Of a stretch of 64,000 nt of DNA, positions 26,920-35,513 are shown piece after piece. Numbering within the stretch: position 1 is the stretch's first letter; every line of letters begins with the position of its first letter. The translations under genes were made by a program, and so were the position numbers. Under the pieces are notes generated by a model. It was given only the letters and a program-made list of their open reading frames with translations, ran no database searches and was not told the origin of the DNA. Location of the stretch: positions 1-64,000 of the forward strand of contig CALBKM010000028.1 of the NCBI GenBank assembly GCA_937895705.1, read 5' to 3'. The DNA comes from an uncultured Clostridia bacterium. GTDB lineage: Bacteria > Bacillota > Clostridia > Lachnospirales > Lachnospiraceae.

Positions 26920-27669
26920 CTATTCGTAATCTACAACGTCTACCCAGCTAAGCAGGAATTCACGTTCTTTTTCGTTACCCTTTACGGACTGGGAAGCTGC
27001 CACAATCGGCATCCACTTCTGTACATACTGCTTTGCGGTGTTGCTCTTTGCACAGAATAAATCAAGATACTTCTTTGCACCCTCGATATCACCCTCTAAC
27101 CAGAACAGAAGATAGGTTCTTGCTGCATCCGCAGAAGCGTTACCCTGCGTTACGTGAGACCAGTCAAGGATATACGGAGTACCGTCCTCGGTCACGATAA
27201 TATTAGACGGGTTGAAGTCGCCGTGACATACCTTGTTATGCTTCGGCATGCCTTCCAAACGGGTATGTAAGTCATAACGGGTGGTGGCATCCAGCTCCGC
27301 CTTACTGATTTTACCGTTCATCTTATCCTTTAACTTGTTAAGAAGCGGACAGGTCGCCTTGTGTACCGTTGTCTGTAGCTCCACAAACATCTCCAGATAC
27401 TCATCCTTCTTATCCGGATTTTCCTGCATCAGCTGTGCCAGGGTCTTACCTTTAATGAACTCGGACACAATGGCCCACTTGCCGTCAATCATGGTTACTT
27501 CGAAAATCTTCGGAATGTTCAAACCGGTCTCTTCGATTCTTGCCTGATTCAGTGCCTCATTTAATACATCCGCCTTGGAATAATTCTCATCAAATACCTT
27601 TACACACTTGTCACCGTCACGATAAATTGTCTTATTATTTCTTACTGCAATCACTCTATCCAGTTTCAT
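26920..27669 (-). CDS. APH-fold phosphotransferase
   Basis: A 249-residue protein of the aminoglycoside phosphotransferase/choline kinase fold. Brenner-like catalytic motif CHGDFNPSNIIV and metal motif ILDWSHV are intact; VKVFDENYSK near the start may hold the ATP lysine. It is 14 bp after adhE and 12 bp before the ferredoxins. A resistance role is unlikely in this setting; it may phosphorylate a small molecule or act as the kinase opposite to the PP2C protein (inference). Confidence 0.8.
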   Translation of the reverse strand: MKLDRVIAVRNNKTIYRDGDKCVKVFDENYSKADVLNEALNQARIEETGLNIPKIFEVTMIDGKWAIVSEFIKGKTLAQLMQENPDKKDEYLEMFVELQTTVHKATCPLLNKLKDKMNGKISKAELDATTRYDLHTRLEGMPKHNKVCHGDFNPSNIIVTEDGTPYILDWSHVTQGNASADAARTYLLFWLEGDIEGAKKYLDLFCAKSNTAKQYVQKWMPIVAASQSVKGNEKEREFLLSWVDVVDYE

Positions 27670-27683
27670 AGTCTCATTCCTCC

Positions 27684-30401
27684 TTACAGATTCTTATTGA
27701 TGCCGTTCTTTGCTCTACGGAAACTCTGCTTAATATCAGTCTTGTCAACACCTTCCCCAAGCTGACGCTCATCCGGAGTCTTCGGCTCTACAAACTGCTT
27801 TCCGTAATATGCGTTCAGGTACATCTGCTTAATCTCGCTCATTAACGGGTATCTCGGATTTGCACCGGTACACTGGTCATCAAATGCCTGCTCGGTCATC
27901 TCATCCAGTCTTGCAAGGAAGTCCTTCTCATCCGCAACATAATCCTTGATGGTTGCCTTGATGCCTACCTTAGCCTTTAACTCATCCAACGCCTTAATAA
28001 AATTTTCTAACTTCTCGCTGTCATTCTTACCCTTGATTCCAAGGTAATCTGCCACCTCTGCATAACGTGCCAGTGTATGCGGATGATCATACTGGGAGAA
28101 GGTACCCATTTTTACCGGTGTTTCAGCTGCGTTGAATCGAAGTACCTCATCAATCATAAGAGCATTTGCAACACCGTGCGGTAAGTGATGGAATGCACCC
28201 AGCTTATGTGCCATGGAGTGACATACACCCAAGAAAGCGTTTGCAAACGCCATACCTGCGATGGTTGCCGCATTTGCCATCTTCTCTCTTGCTTCCACGT
28301 CGGTCTGTCCGTTCTCGTAAGCTCTCGGCAGGTACTCGAAAATTGTCTTCAATGCCTTTAATGCAAGACCGTCGGTATAATCCGTTGCCAGCATGGATGC
28401 ATAAGCTTCCAGTGCGTGAGTTACGGCATCGATACCGGAAGCAGCAGTCAATCCCTTCGGTGCGGTCATATGGAAGTCGGTATCAATAATTGCCATATTC
28501 GGAAGTAATTCGTAATCTGCAAGCGGATACTTTACACCGGTCTGCTCATCGGTAATAACCGCGAACGGAGTCACCTCGGAACCGGTACCTGCGGAGGTTG
28601 GGATAGCAATAAAGTATGCCTTCTCACCCATCTTCGGGAAGGTGTAAATTCTCTTACGAATATCTACAAAACGCATTGCCATATCCATGAAGTCAGCTTC
28701 CGGATGCTCATAAAGAACCCACATAATCTTTGCAGCGTCCATTGCGGAACCTCCGCCGAGAGCGATAATGCAATCCGGCTTGAAGGCCTGCATCTGCTCT
28801 GCACCTGCCTTAGCACAAGCAAGAGTCGGATCCGGAGCTACATCAAAGAAGGTCGCATGCTGGATACCCATTTCATCTAACTTGTCGGTAATCGGCTTCG
28901 TATTGCCGTTCTCATAAAGGAAGGTATCCGTTACGATGAAGGCTCTCTTCTTTCCCATCACATTCTTTAATTCATCAAGAGCTACCGGGAGACAGCCCTT
29001 CTTCATATAAATCTTCTCAGGTGCTCTAAACCAAAGCATATTCTCTCTCCTCTCAGCTACAGTCTTAATATTTAATAAATGCTTTACACCTACGTTATCG
29101 GATACGGAGTTGCCACCCCAGGAACCACAGCCTAAGGTAAGGGACGGAGCCAGCTTAAAGTTGTAAAGGTCACCGATACCACCCTGAGAGGACGGAGTAT
29201 TTACAAGGATTCGGCAGGTCTTCATACGCTCACCGAACTCCGCAAGCTTTTCCTTCTCGGTAATTGCATTTAAGTAAATGGAAGAGGTGTGACCGTATCC
29301 ACCGTCTGCAATTAAGTGCTCTGCCTTTTCGAACGCATCCTGAATATCCTTTGCCTTGTACATTGCAAGCACCGGAGAAAGTTTCTCGTGTGCAAACTCC
29401 TCAGAAAGCTCTACGCTCTCTACCTCACCGATTAAAATCTTGGTTCCTTCCGGAACGGTTACGCCTGCCAGCTCCGCAATCTTTGCTGCCTTCTGGCCTA
29501 CAATCTTCGCATTTAACGCACCGTTGATGATAATGGTCTTTCTTACCTTTTCGATTTCCTCATCCTTTAAGAAGTAACAGCCACGTGCCGCAAACTCTTC
29601 CTTTACCGCATCATATACATTCTTATGTACGATAACAGACTGCTCGGAAGCACAAATCATACCGTTATCAAAGGTCTTGGAATGAATGATAGAGTTTACT
29701 GCAAGCAGGATATCTGCGGTCTCATCAATAATCGCCGGAGTATTTCCCGCACCTACGCCGAGAGCCGGCTTACCGCTGGAATATGCGGCCTTTACCATGC
29801 CCGGGCCACCGGTTGCAAGAATAATATCCGCTTCCTTCATTACCGTGTTGGTCATCTCAAGAGACGGTACATCAATCCAGGAAATAATGCCTTCCGGTGC
29901 GCCTGCTGCTACAGCTGCCTCAAGAACAATCTTTGCTGCTGCAATAGTTGCGTTCTTTGCACGCGGATGCGGGCTGATGATGATACCGTTTCTGGTTTTA
30001 AGAGCGATAAGCGTCTTGAAAATCGCGGTAGAAGTCGGATTTGTGGTCGGAATAACCGCTGCGATTACACCGATCGGCTCTGCTACCTTCTTAATACCGT
30101 AGGCCTTGTCCTCTTCCACAACGCCACAGGTCTTGGTATCTCTGTATGCATTGTAGATGTACTCGGAAGCATAATGATTCTTGATTACCTTATCTTCCAC
30201 AACACCCATACCGGTCTCTTCTACGGCAAGCTTTGCAAGGGCGATACGCTCCTTGTTTGCGGCAGAAGCTGCTGCTAAGAAGATTTTGTCCACCTGCTCC
30301 TGTGTGTAGGTCGCAAAAATCTTCTGCGCCTCTCTTACACGAGCAATGGCCTCTTCCAACTTCTCAACGCCATCCACAATTTCATACTTCTTCGTCTTCA
30401 T
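27684..30401 (-). CDS. adhE: Bifunctional acetaldehyde-CoA/alcohol dehydrogenase AdhE
   Basis: AdhE reduces acetyl-CoA to acetaldehyde and then to ethanol, regenerating two NAD+. Residues 1-450 are the aldehyde dehydrogenase part with catalytic C250 in NGMICASEQS; the second half is the iron-dependent alcohol dehydrogenase (GTGSEVTPFAVI, HSMAHKLGAFHHLPHG). Length 905 is a little above the usual 860-890 because of a tail (TPDERQLGEGVDKTDIKQS). It forms spirosome filaments in other species. It leads an operon ending with an FeFe hydrogenase, thus joining two electron sinks. Two Rex-like operators precede it, and AGGAGGATGAGTT is the ribosome site. Confidence 0.97.
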   Translation of the reverse strand: MKTKKYEIVDGVEKLEEAIARVREAQKIFATYTQEQVDKIFLAAASAANKERIALAKLAVEETGMGVVEDKVIKNHYASEYIYNAYRDTKTCGVVEEDKAYGIKKVAEPIGVIAAVIPTTNPTSTAIFKTLIALKTRNGIIISPHPRAKNATIAAAKIVLEAAVAAGAPEGIISWIDVPSLEMTNTVMKEADIILATGGPGMVKAAYSSGKPALGVGAGNTPAIIDETADILLAVNSIIHSKTFDNGMICASEQSVIVHKNVYDAVKEEFAARGCYFLKDEEIEKVRKTIIINGALNAKIVGQKAAKIAELAGVTVPEGTKILIGEVESVELSEEFAHEKLSPVLAMYKAKDIQDAFEKAEHLIADGGYGHTSSIYLNAITEKEKLAEFGERMKTCRILVNTPSSQGGIGDLYNFKLAPSLTLGCGSWGGNSVSDNVGVKHLLNIKTVAERRENMLWFRAPEKIYMKKGCLPVALDELKNVMGKKRAFIVTDTFLYENGNTKPITDKLDEMGIQHATFFDVAPDPTLACAKAGAEQMQAFKPDCIIALGGGSAMDAAKIMWVLYEHPEADFMDMAMRFVDIRKRIYTFPKMGEKAYFIAIPTSAGTGSEVTPFAVITDEQTGVKYPLADYELLPNMAIIDTDFHMTAPKGLTAASGIDAVTHALEAYASMLATDYTDGLALKALKTIFEYLPRAYENGQTDVEAREKMANAATIAGMAFANAFLGVCHSMAHKLGAFHHLPHGVANALMIDEVLRFNAAETPVKMGTFSQYDHPHTLARYAEVADYLGIKGKNDSEKLENFIKALDELKAKVGIKATIKDYVADEKDFLARLDEMTEQAFDDQCTGANPRYPLMSEIKQMYLNAYYGKQFVEPKTPDERQLGEGVDKTDIKQSFRRAKNGINKNL

Positions 30402-30417
30402 AACTCATCCTCCTATA

Positions 30418-30435
30418 TTGTTATTTTTTTAACAT
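30418..30435. promoter_or_regulatory. Rex-like operator 1
   Basis: TTGTTA-TTTTTT-TAACAT: 17 of 18 positions fit TTGTTA-N6-TAACAA with arms in perfect palindrome but for the last base. It ends just upstream of the adhE ribosome site. Confidence 0.65.
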
Positions 30436-30450
30436 ACTCTTTTTATTTTT

Positions 30451-30467
30451 TTGCCTCATCTCTGAGG
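30451..30467. other. Hairpin in adhE leader
   Basis: GCCTCA-TCTC-TGAGGC, a six-bp stem between the two Rex-like operators. On the minus strand it is followed by A-rich, not T-rich, sequence, so it is not a terminator for the operon direction; an mRNA stability element is possible. Confidence 0.4.
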
Positions 30468-30485
30468 CTGTTATTATTTTAACAA
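30468..30485. promoter_or_regulatory. Rex-like operator 2
   Basis: CTGTTA-TTATTT-TAACAA: 17 of 18 positions fit the Rex palindrome. Its centre is exactly 50 bp from the first, and it lies downstream of the predicted adhE promoter. Confidence 0.7.
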
Positions 30486-30524
30486 TCTTTTTCCTTTTTG
30501 GGAATAATCATATTAGTATAAGGG

Positions 30525-30553
30525 GTTATACAAAATGATATATCTTCAAACAA
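30525..30553 (-). promoter_or_regulatory. Predicted adhE promoter
   Basis: Minus strand TTGTTT (30553-30548), 17 bp, TATAAC (30530-30525). It overlaps the end of the HPr-like gene, so adhE can be expressed apart from that gene. Confidence 0.5.
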
Positions 30554-30557
30554 GCTT

Positions 30558-30788
30558 TTAAACAAGGTAAGGTTTCAATGCCGTCATAACCTCATCCATT
30601 CTCTCATCCTTATGAATGGTCAAGTTCACTGGCTTCGAAAGATCCAAACTGAAAATTCCCATAATCGACCGCGCATTTACCACATATCTTCCCGATACTA
30701 AATCAAAGTCATTATCAAACTTAGCAATTCTGTTTACGAAGCTTTTAACGTTGTCAATGCAATTTAGAGAAATCTGTACTGTTTTCAT
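30558..30788 (-). CDS. HPr-like protein lacking the phosphorylated histidine
   Basis: A 76-residue HPr/PtsH-fold protein. The regulatory serine region is present (NARSIMGIFSLDLS), but the His-15 loop is replaced by NCIDNVKSFV with no histidine. It cannot carry phosphate in the PTS like true HPr and may act as a Crh-like regulator through Ser phosphorylation or as a structural relative. It follows the AraC gene by 20 bp and precedes adhE by 156 bp. Ribosome site AGGAGGTAGTAATC. Confidence 0.82.
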   Translation of the reverse strand: MKTVQISLNCIDNVKSFVNRIAKFDNDFDLVSGRYVVNARSIMGIFSLDLSKPVNLTIHKDERMDEVMTALKPYLV

Positions 30789-30808
30789 GATTACTACCTC
30801 CTGGTTTT

Positions 30809-31609
30809 CTACGGATTGTTTACAGTGTTTACTTTGTTTCTGTACTCTCTCGGAGTCATTTTATGCCTTTCCTTAAACGCCCGGTTAAAAGTTCTCTGGC
30901 TTTCAAATCCACAATCCAGACATATATTGGTTATGGACTCCGTGGAACACTCTAACATAGCTGTTGCATAGTTAATCCTTACACTGTTAATGTACTGATT
31001 AAAGTTACAGTGAAAGGTTTTTGCAAACATTCTGGATAACACATACTTGCTTACCCCTAAGTCAAAGGCCATTCTATCCAGACAGATTGCTTCGCGGTAG
31101 TTTTTTGCTACGTATTCTACCGACTTATATATAATATCCTCACCCCCTACCGTTTCCTTTCCTGTCATCTTCATTTCCGAAAACACATGTGCCATGATAA
31201 GCTGCACATATGCCTGTGCCAGCATAATATTATCATTTCCCGAGCTTGCCAGCGTTTGTATCGCACTTACAACATCACCGTGCAAATTCTGTTTATGAAT
31301 CACAGGATATTGCGGACAATATTTCTGCAGTTCATCATAGTACAACGGCATCATTGCCGGTTCAAAAAGTAAATATATCCCTGTATTCTTTCCGGAACCG
31401 AATACCTGGTAATGATGAATTACATTCGGAAACACCACAGCAAAATCTCCGGTCTCCATATGATACAACTCCTGCCCCACTCCCAACTCCACGGTTCCGG
31501 ATGTAATATAAACCATCTCGACTGCCTCATGTAGATGCGGCGGAACATGAACCGATGTCTTGTTTTCTATAATAATGCCATCCTGTTTGTTTTCATACGT
31601 CAACAGCAT
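30809..31609 (-). CDS. AraC-family regulator with cupin sensor
   Basis: A 266-residue regulator: a cupin-like N-terminal half (VHVPPHLHEAVEMVYITSG, METGDFAVVFPNVIHHY) and an AraC double helix-turn-helix at the C-terminus (SKYVLSRMFAKTFHCNFNQY, CGFESQRTFNRAFKERH, MTPREYR). Start ATG 31609 follows GAGGAG. It is co-oriented with the HPr-like gene and follows galT by 73 bp; its sugar or metabolite is unknown. Confidence 0.88.
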   Translation of the reverse strand: MLLTYENKQDGIIIENKTSVHVPPHLHEAVEMVYITSGTVELGVGQELYHMETGDFAVVFPNVIHHYQVFGSGKNTGIYLLFEPAMMPLYYDELQKYCPQYPVIHKQNLHGDVVSAIQTLASSGNDNIMLAQAYVQLIMAHVFSEMKMTGKETVGGEDIIYKSVEYVAKNYREAICLDRMAFDLGVSKYVLSRMFAKTFHCNFNQYINSVRINYATAMLECSTESITNICLDCGFESQRTFNRAFKERHKMTPREYRNKVNTVNNP

Positions 31610-31682
31610 CGAAACCAACTCCTCTTTTTCTGATTACACTCCGTGGCAAACAAGTACACCGTCTTTTTCCCGAGTCACACGG

Positions 31683-33167
31683 TTACAAGATATTAAGAAA
31701 CCGCCCGAACGCCTTTCTTCCTTCCTCTGTACATTGATACACTCCTGCACATTCCAATACCTGTACAAAACGCTTGGCTACTTCCTCCCGAAGAATCTCC
31801 GTAATATTATCCGGTGTAACGGTATACTGCCCGCGCCACTCGTCTACCCAGTCCGCATGCTTTTTCACTTCCTCGATTGTGCGAATGTCTTTTCCTTCCG
31901 CAATCGCATCTGCCAGAATACCCAGTTCTTTTTTTAATCTGGCCGGCAAAACAGCCAGTCCCATTACTTCAATTAACCCGATATTCTCTTTTTTGATGTG
32001 ATGCAACCTCTCATCCGGATGATATACCCCCCACGGTTTTTCTTCTGTGGTTATGTTATTCCGAAGTACCAAGTCCATTTCAAACAAATCTCCGTTTTTC
32101 CTTGCAATCGGTGTTATGGTATTATGCGGTACCCCATTTGTCTCGCAAAAGATAAAAGCTGCTTCATCCGTGTAGGTCCGCCATGCTTCCAGAATATGGT
32201 TCGATGCACTTACCAGGCGTTCCTCACTGCTGCTTTGTAACCGGATAACCGACATCGGCCATTTTACAATTCCTGCCGTCACGTCTGCATAACCCGTTAA
32301 CGTGAACATGGATTCATACGGTGCCTTTGCCATTGCAAAGGTATATGCACCTCCCTGAAAATGGTCATGGCTTAAAATAGAGCCTCCCACAATCGGCAAA
32401 TCGGCGTTGGACCCTATCGTATAGTGCGGAAACTGCTTTACAAAATCCAACAGCTTTACAAAGACTTCCCGGTTGATTTTCATCGGAACATGTTCCTCAT
32501 GAAATACAATGCAGTGCTCATTATAATACACATACGGCGAATATTGTAAATAGTATTGCTGTCCTGCCAATGTTACCGGAATCACACGATGATTCTGTCT
32601 TGCGGGATGCGAAAGGTGCCCGGCATATCCTTCATTTTCCTTACATAACAAACAGCTTGGATAGCCTGTCTGCTTTGCTTTTCCAGCCTTTGCTATCTCC
32701 CTCGGATCCTTCTCCGGTTTTGATAAGTTTATCGTAATATCAATCGGCCCGTATTCGGTCTCTGTCTGCCACTTCTCATCCTTCTTGATCCGGTCTCTTC
32801 TGATATAATTCGTGGCATTACTGAAGTCATAAAAGTATTCGGTCGCTTTCTCCGGGCTGATTTTATAGCGTACTTCAAACTTTTTCCGAACAACAGATGG
32901 TGGAGGAGTCAAAAGTCCCATGATCTTTGTATCGAATAAATCCCGTTCGGTCACGGTATCCTCTGATATCAGACCGTTTTCTAACGCATACTCCGTCATG
33001 TCATTCAAGATTTGAGATACTTCTCTGGGTTGTACTTCCGTACTTTCATATTCCATGACTTCAAACAGTTCCAACAGCCGGTTTGTAACATATATTTTAT
33101 CTTCCTTTGTCACAAGTCCCGTTTCCGTTCCGTAACAAATCAGTTCCGATATCAGATGTTGAATCAT
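31683..33167 (-). CDS. galT: UDP-glucose-hexose-1-phosphate uridylyltransferase, Firmicutes type
   Basis: GalT exchanges galactose-1-phosphate and UDP-glucose in the Leloir pathway. The 494-residue length and the segments HPARQNHRVIPVTL and SILSHDHFQGGAYTF (the H-x-H active-site part) fit the GalT2 form of Gram-positive bacteria, which is longer than the E. coli enzyme. It is the last of the lac/gal operon, 11 bp after galE. Confidence 0.94.
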   Translation of the reverse strand: MIQHLISELICYGTETGLVTKEDKIYVTNRLLELFEVMEYESTEVQPREVSQILNDMTEYALENGLISEDTVTERDLFDTKIMGLLTPPPSVVRKKFEVRYKISPEKATEYFYDFSNATNYIRRDRIKKDEKWQTETEYGPIDITINLSKPEKDPREIAKAGKAKQTGYPSCLLCKENEGYAGHLSHPARQNHRVIPVTLAGQQYYLQYSPYVYYNEHCIVFHEEHVPMKINREVFVKLLDFVKQFPHYTIGSNADLPIVGGSILSHDHFQGGAYTFAMAKAPYESMFTLTGYADVTAGIVKWPMSVIRLQSSSEERLVSASNHILEAWRTYTDEAAFIFCETNGVPHNTITPIARKNGDLFEMDLVLRNNITTEEKPWGVYHPDERLHHIKKENIGLIEVMGLAVLPARLKKELGILADAIAEGKDIRTIEEVKKHADWVDEWRGQYTVTPDNITEILREEVAKRFVQVLECAGVYQCTEEGRKAFGRFLNIL

Positions 33168-33178
33168 CTTGCTCCTCC

Positions 33179-34168
33179 TTACTTTTTATACCCTTCCGGG
33201 TGCGTCCGATGCCAATTCCACGCAGTAGATATAATCGTCTTCAAATCATCATATTTCGGCTTCCAGCCAAGAATCTTTTTTGCCTTTTCACTGGATGCAA
33301 TCAATGTGGACGGGTCTCCTGCCCTACGCGGCTCCTCTTTTAACGGGATTGAATGACCGGTTACACTTCTTGCCGTTTCCACAACCTCCTTTACCGTAAA
33401 ACCGACACCGTTTCCAAGATTGAAAATATCGCTTTTCCCACCCTCTGCCAAATACTGCATCGCCAGAATGTGAGCCTGCGCCAAATCATTTACATGAATA
33501 TAGTCACGTACACAAGTGCCGTCCTTGGTCTCATAGTCCGTACCGAATACCGAAATTGCTTTCCTTTTACCGTTCGGCACCTGTAAAACCAACGGTATCA
33601 GATGCGTTTCCGGATTATGCGCCTCTCCGATTTGTCCGTTCGGATGTGCTCCGCAAGCATTAAAATAGCGTAGCGAAACATACTGTAGCGGGTGTGCCTG
33701 TGACGTCCAACGGAACATCTTTTCCATTGCCAGCTTGGTCTCACCGTAGCAATTTGTCGGTTCCGTACGGTCAGACTCCGCAATCGGAATGCGTTCCGGT
33801 TCTCCGTAGGTCGCTGCCGTAGAAGAAAAGACAATCTTGTCTACACCGTGTGCCACCATACTTTCCAATAAGGTTTCCGTTCCGCATAAATTGTTATTAT
33901 AATATTTGAGCGGGTTTGTCATGCTTTCTCCCACCTGGGAGCTGGCTGCAAAATGAATCACACCGTCAATCTTTTCTTTTGAAAAAAGTGTATCTAAAAA
34001 GAAACGGTCCCTGATATCTCCTTCATAGAAAGTTGCCTTTGGATGTACCGCTTCCCTAAAGCCGGTTAACAAATTATCCGCCACAACCACATCATGTCCG
34101 GCATCTATCAGTTCATATACCGTGTGAGAACCGATATAACCGGCTCCGCCTAATACTAAGATCTTCAT
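33179..34168 (-). CDS. galE: UDP-glucose 4-epimerase
   Basis: GalE interconverts UDP-galactose and UDP-glucose with bound NAD+. The 329-residue extended SDR protein has the Rossmann motif GGAGYIGSH (residues 7-15), FSSTAATYGEP with the catalytic Ser/Thr, and YGETK with Tyr and Lys. The substrate loop NACGAHPNGQIGE is typical. It lies between galK and galT with 13- and 11-bp gaps. Confidence 0.96.
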   Translation of the reverse strand: MKILVLGGAGYIGSHTVYELIDAGHDVVVADNLLTGFREAVHPKATFYEGDIRDRFFLDTLFSKEKIDGVIHFAASSQVGESMTNPLKYYNNNLCGTETLLESMVAHGVDKIVFSSTAATYGEPERIPIAESDRTEPTNCYGETKLAMEKMFRWTSQAHPLQYVSLRYFNACGAHPNGQIGEAHNPETHLIPLVLQVPNGKRKAISVFGTDYETKDGTCVRDYIHVNDLAQAHILAMQYLAEGGKSDIFNLGNGVGFTVKEVVETARSVTGHSIPLKEEPRRAGDPSTLIASSEKAKKILGWKPKYDDLKTIISTAWNWHRTHPEGYKK

Positions 34169-34181
34169 CTTTGCCTACCTC

Positions 34182-35459
34182 CTATATTACCTTAATTCCA
34201 CCGTATTTCCGAATTCGCAAGTCACTGCAGGCACCGTCTCCGAATACCGCATCCATTCCTTTCTTGTATTCCGGTACATACTCTTTTTTAACAAAAGCCT
34301 GTATTGTTCCTGCGAAGCCTCCTCCGTGTACCCGGCTTACTCCGGCATCTCCCAACAGCATTTCACTTATCATCAACGCAACCGATACATTTTGGTTTTT
34401 TAAATCTTTGTTGGAATAAACATTTTGCAAATACTTATACGAAGAATCTCCGGAAGCCTTTACCAACGCCAAAAACTGTTTGATATTTCCGGTTTTTAAA
34501 GCATTTACTTCCTTCTGTACCCTTTCATTCTCGGTAATAAAATGAAGGGCTCTCAATACACATCGGTCTCCAAGTGATTTCCTAAGTGCGTGTATCTCCC
34601 CCAGTACTTCTTTTACGGTTATCTCCCGCAATACACCCTTCCCGAAGTACTGTGCGACACGCTTCATTTCTTCAGGAACCGCTGCGTATTCATCGGTTAA
34701 GTCCGCATGAGAGCCTTTCGTATCCGTAATGCACAAGCTGTATCCGAATGCGTCCATATCCGCTGCAACCTTTTCCACCTTTGGATTTTCCGGATCCTTG
34801 AAATCAATATATACCAGATTTCCGACAGAGCATGCCATCTGATCCATCAATCCGCACGGCTTTCCGAAATACACATTTTCCGCAAACTGTCCAATCATAG
34901 CAATTTCCACCGGTGAAACCTTCATGTCATTATAAAGTCCGGATAATACAGTTCCGATTAAAGTTTCAAACGCAGCGGAAGAGGAAAGCCCCGCTCCGAT
35001 TAATACATCGCTGGTAATGTAAGCGCAAAAACCGCCTACTTGATATCCATTCTCTGCAAAGCCTTCCACAACCCCCTTTATCAATGCGGTTGTTGTTCCT
35101 TTTTCCTTTAACTTTACAGAAACATCCTCCAACGAGATAACAATCTCTTGCCCGTCATCCGATATTACCCTTATGGTGTTATCTCCTGTTGCACGAACAA
35201 CTCCCAGGGTATCCAGATTGACCGATGCCGCCAATACTTCCCCATGCTGATGGTCCGTATGGTTCCCTCCGATTTCACTTCTTCCCGGTGCACTGAATAT
35301 CGCTACATCACCGCATCCGTAATACTTCTCAAACTTCCGGATTGTTTTTATGTAACGATTTCTCTGGTATTCTACCTTTGATTCATCCACATAAATATCC
35401 AGTAAAGTACGGTCCATTTCTCCGCTTTGTATTTTTTCAATTAACGGTTCCGTATGCAT
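34182..35459 (-). CDS. galK: Galactokinase
   Basis: GalK phosphorylates galactose at C1. The 425-residue GHMP kinase has the galactose signature GRSEIGGNHTDHQHGEV, the ATP loop GAGLSSSAAFE and the C-terminal GVSRVHGGGFAGTIQAFV. It is somewhat longer than the usual 390 residues because of an N-terminal helix (IQSGEMDRTLLDIYVDESKV). It follows lacM by 54 bp. Confidence 0.95.
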   Translation of the reverse strand: MHTEPLIEKIQSGEMDRTLLDIYVDESKVEYQRNRYIKTIRKFEKYYGCGDVAIFSAPGRSEIGGNHTDHQHGEVLAASVNLDTLGVVRATGDNTIRVISDDGQEIVISLEDVSVKLKEKGTTTALIKGVVEGFAENGYQVGGFCAYITSDVLIGAGLSSSAAFETLIGTVLSGLYNDMKVSPVEIAMIGQFAENVYFGKPCGLMDQMACSVGNLVYIDFKDPENPKVEKVAADMDAFGYSLCITDTKGSHADLTDEYAAVPEEMKRVAQYFGKGVLREITVKEVLGEIHALRKSLGDRCVLRALHFITENERVQKEVNALKTGNIKQFLALVKASGDSSYKYLQNVYSNKDLKNQNVSVALMISEMLLGDAGVSRVHGGGFAGTIQAFVKKEYVPEYKKGMDAVFGDGACSDLRIRKYGGIKVI

Positions 35460-35513
35460 AATCTAATGTCTCCTTTCCGAAAATCCGTTGAACTTGTTTC
35501 CATACATTTCTAT

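Noticed and set aside
29625..30278. 217-codon plus-strand frame
   Set aside because: Antisense of the AdhE aldehyde dehydrogenase domain, no ribosome site or family.
30451..30467. Terminator between the HPr-like gene and adhE
   Set aside because: The stem is followed by A-rich sequence in the direction of transcription, so it lacks a U tract.
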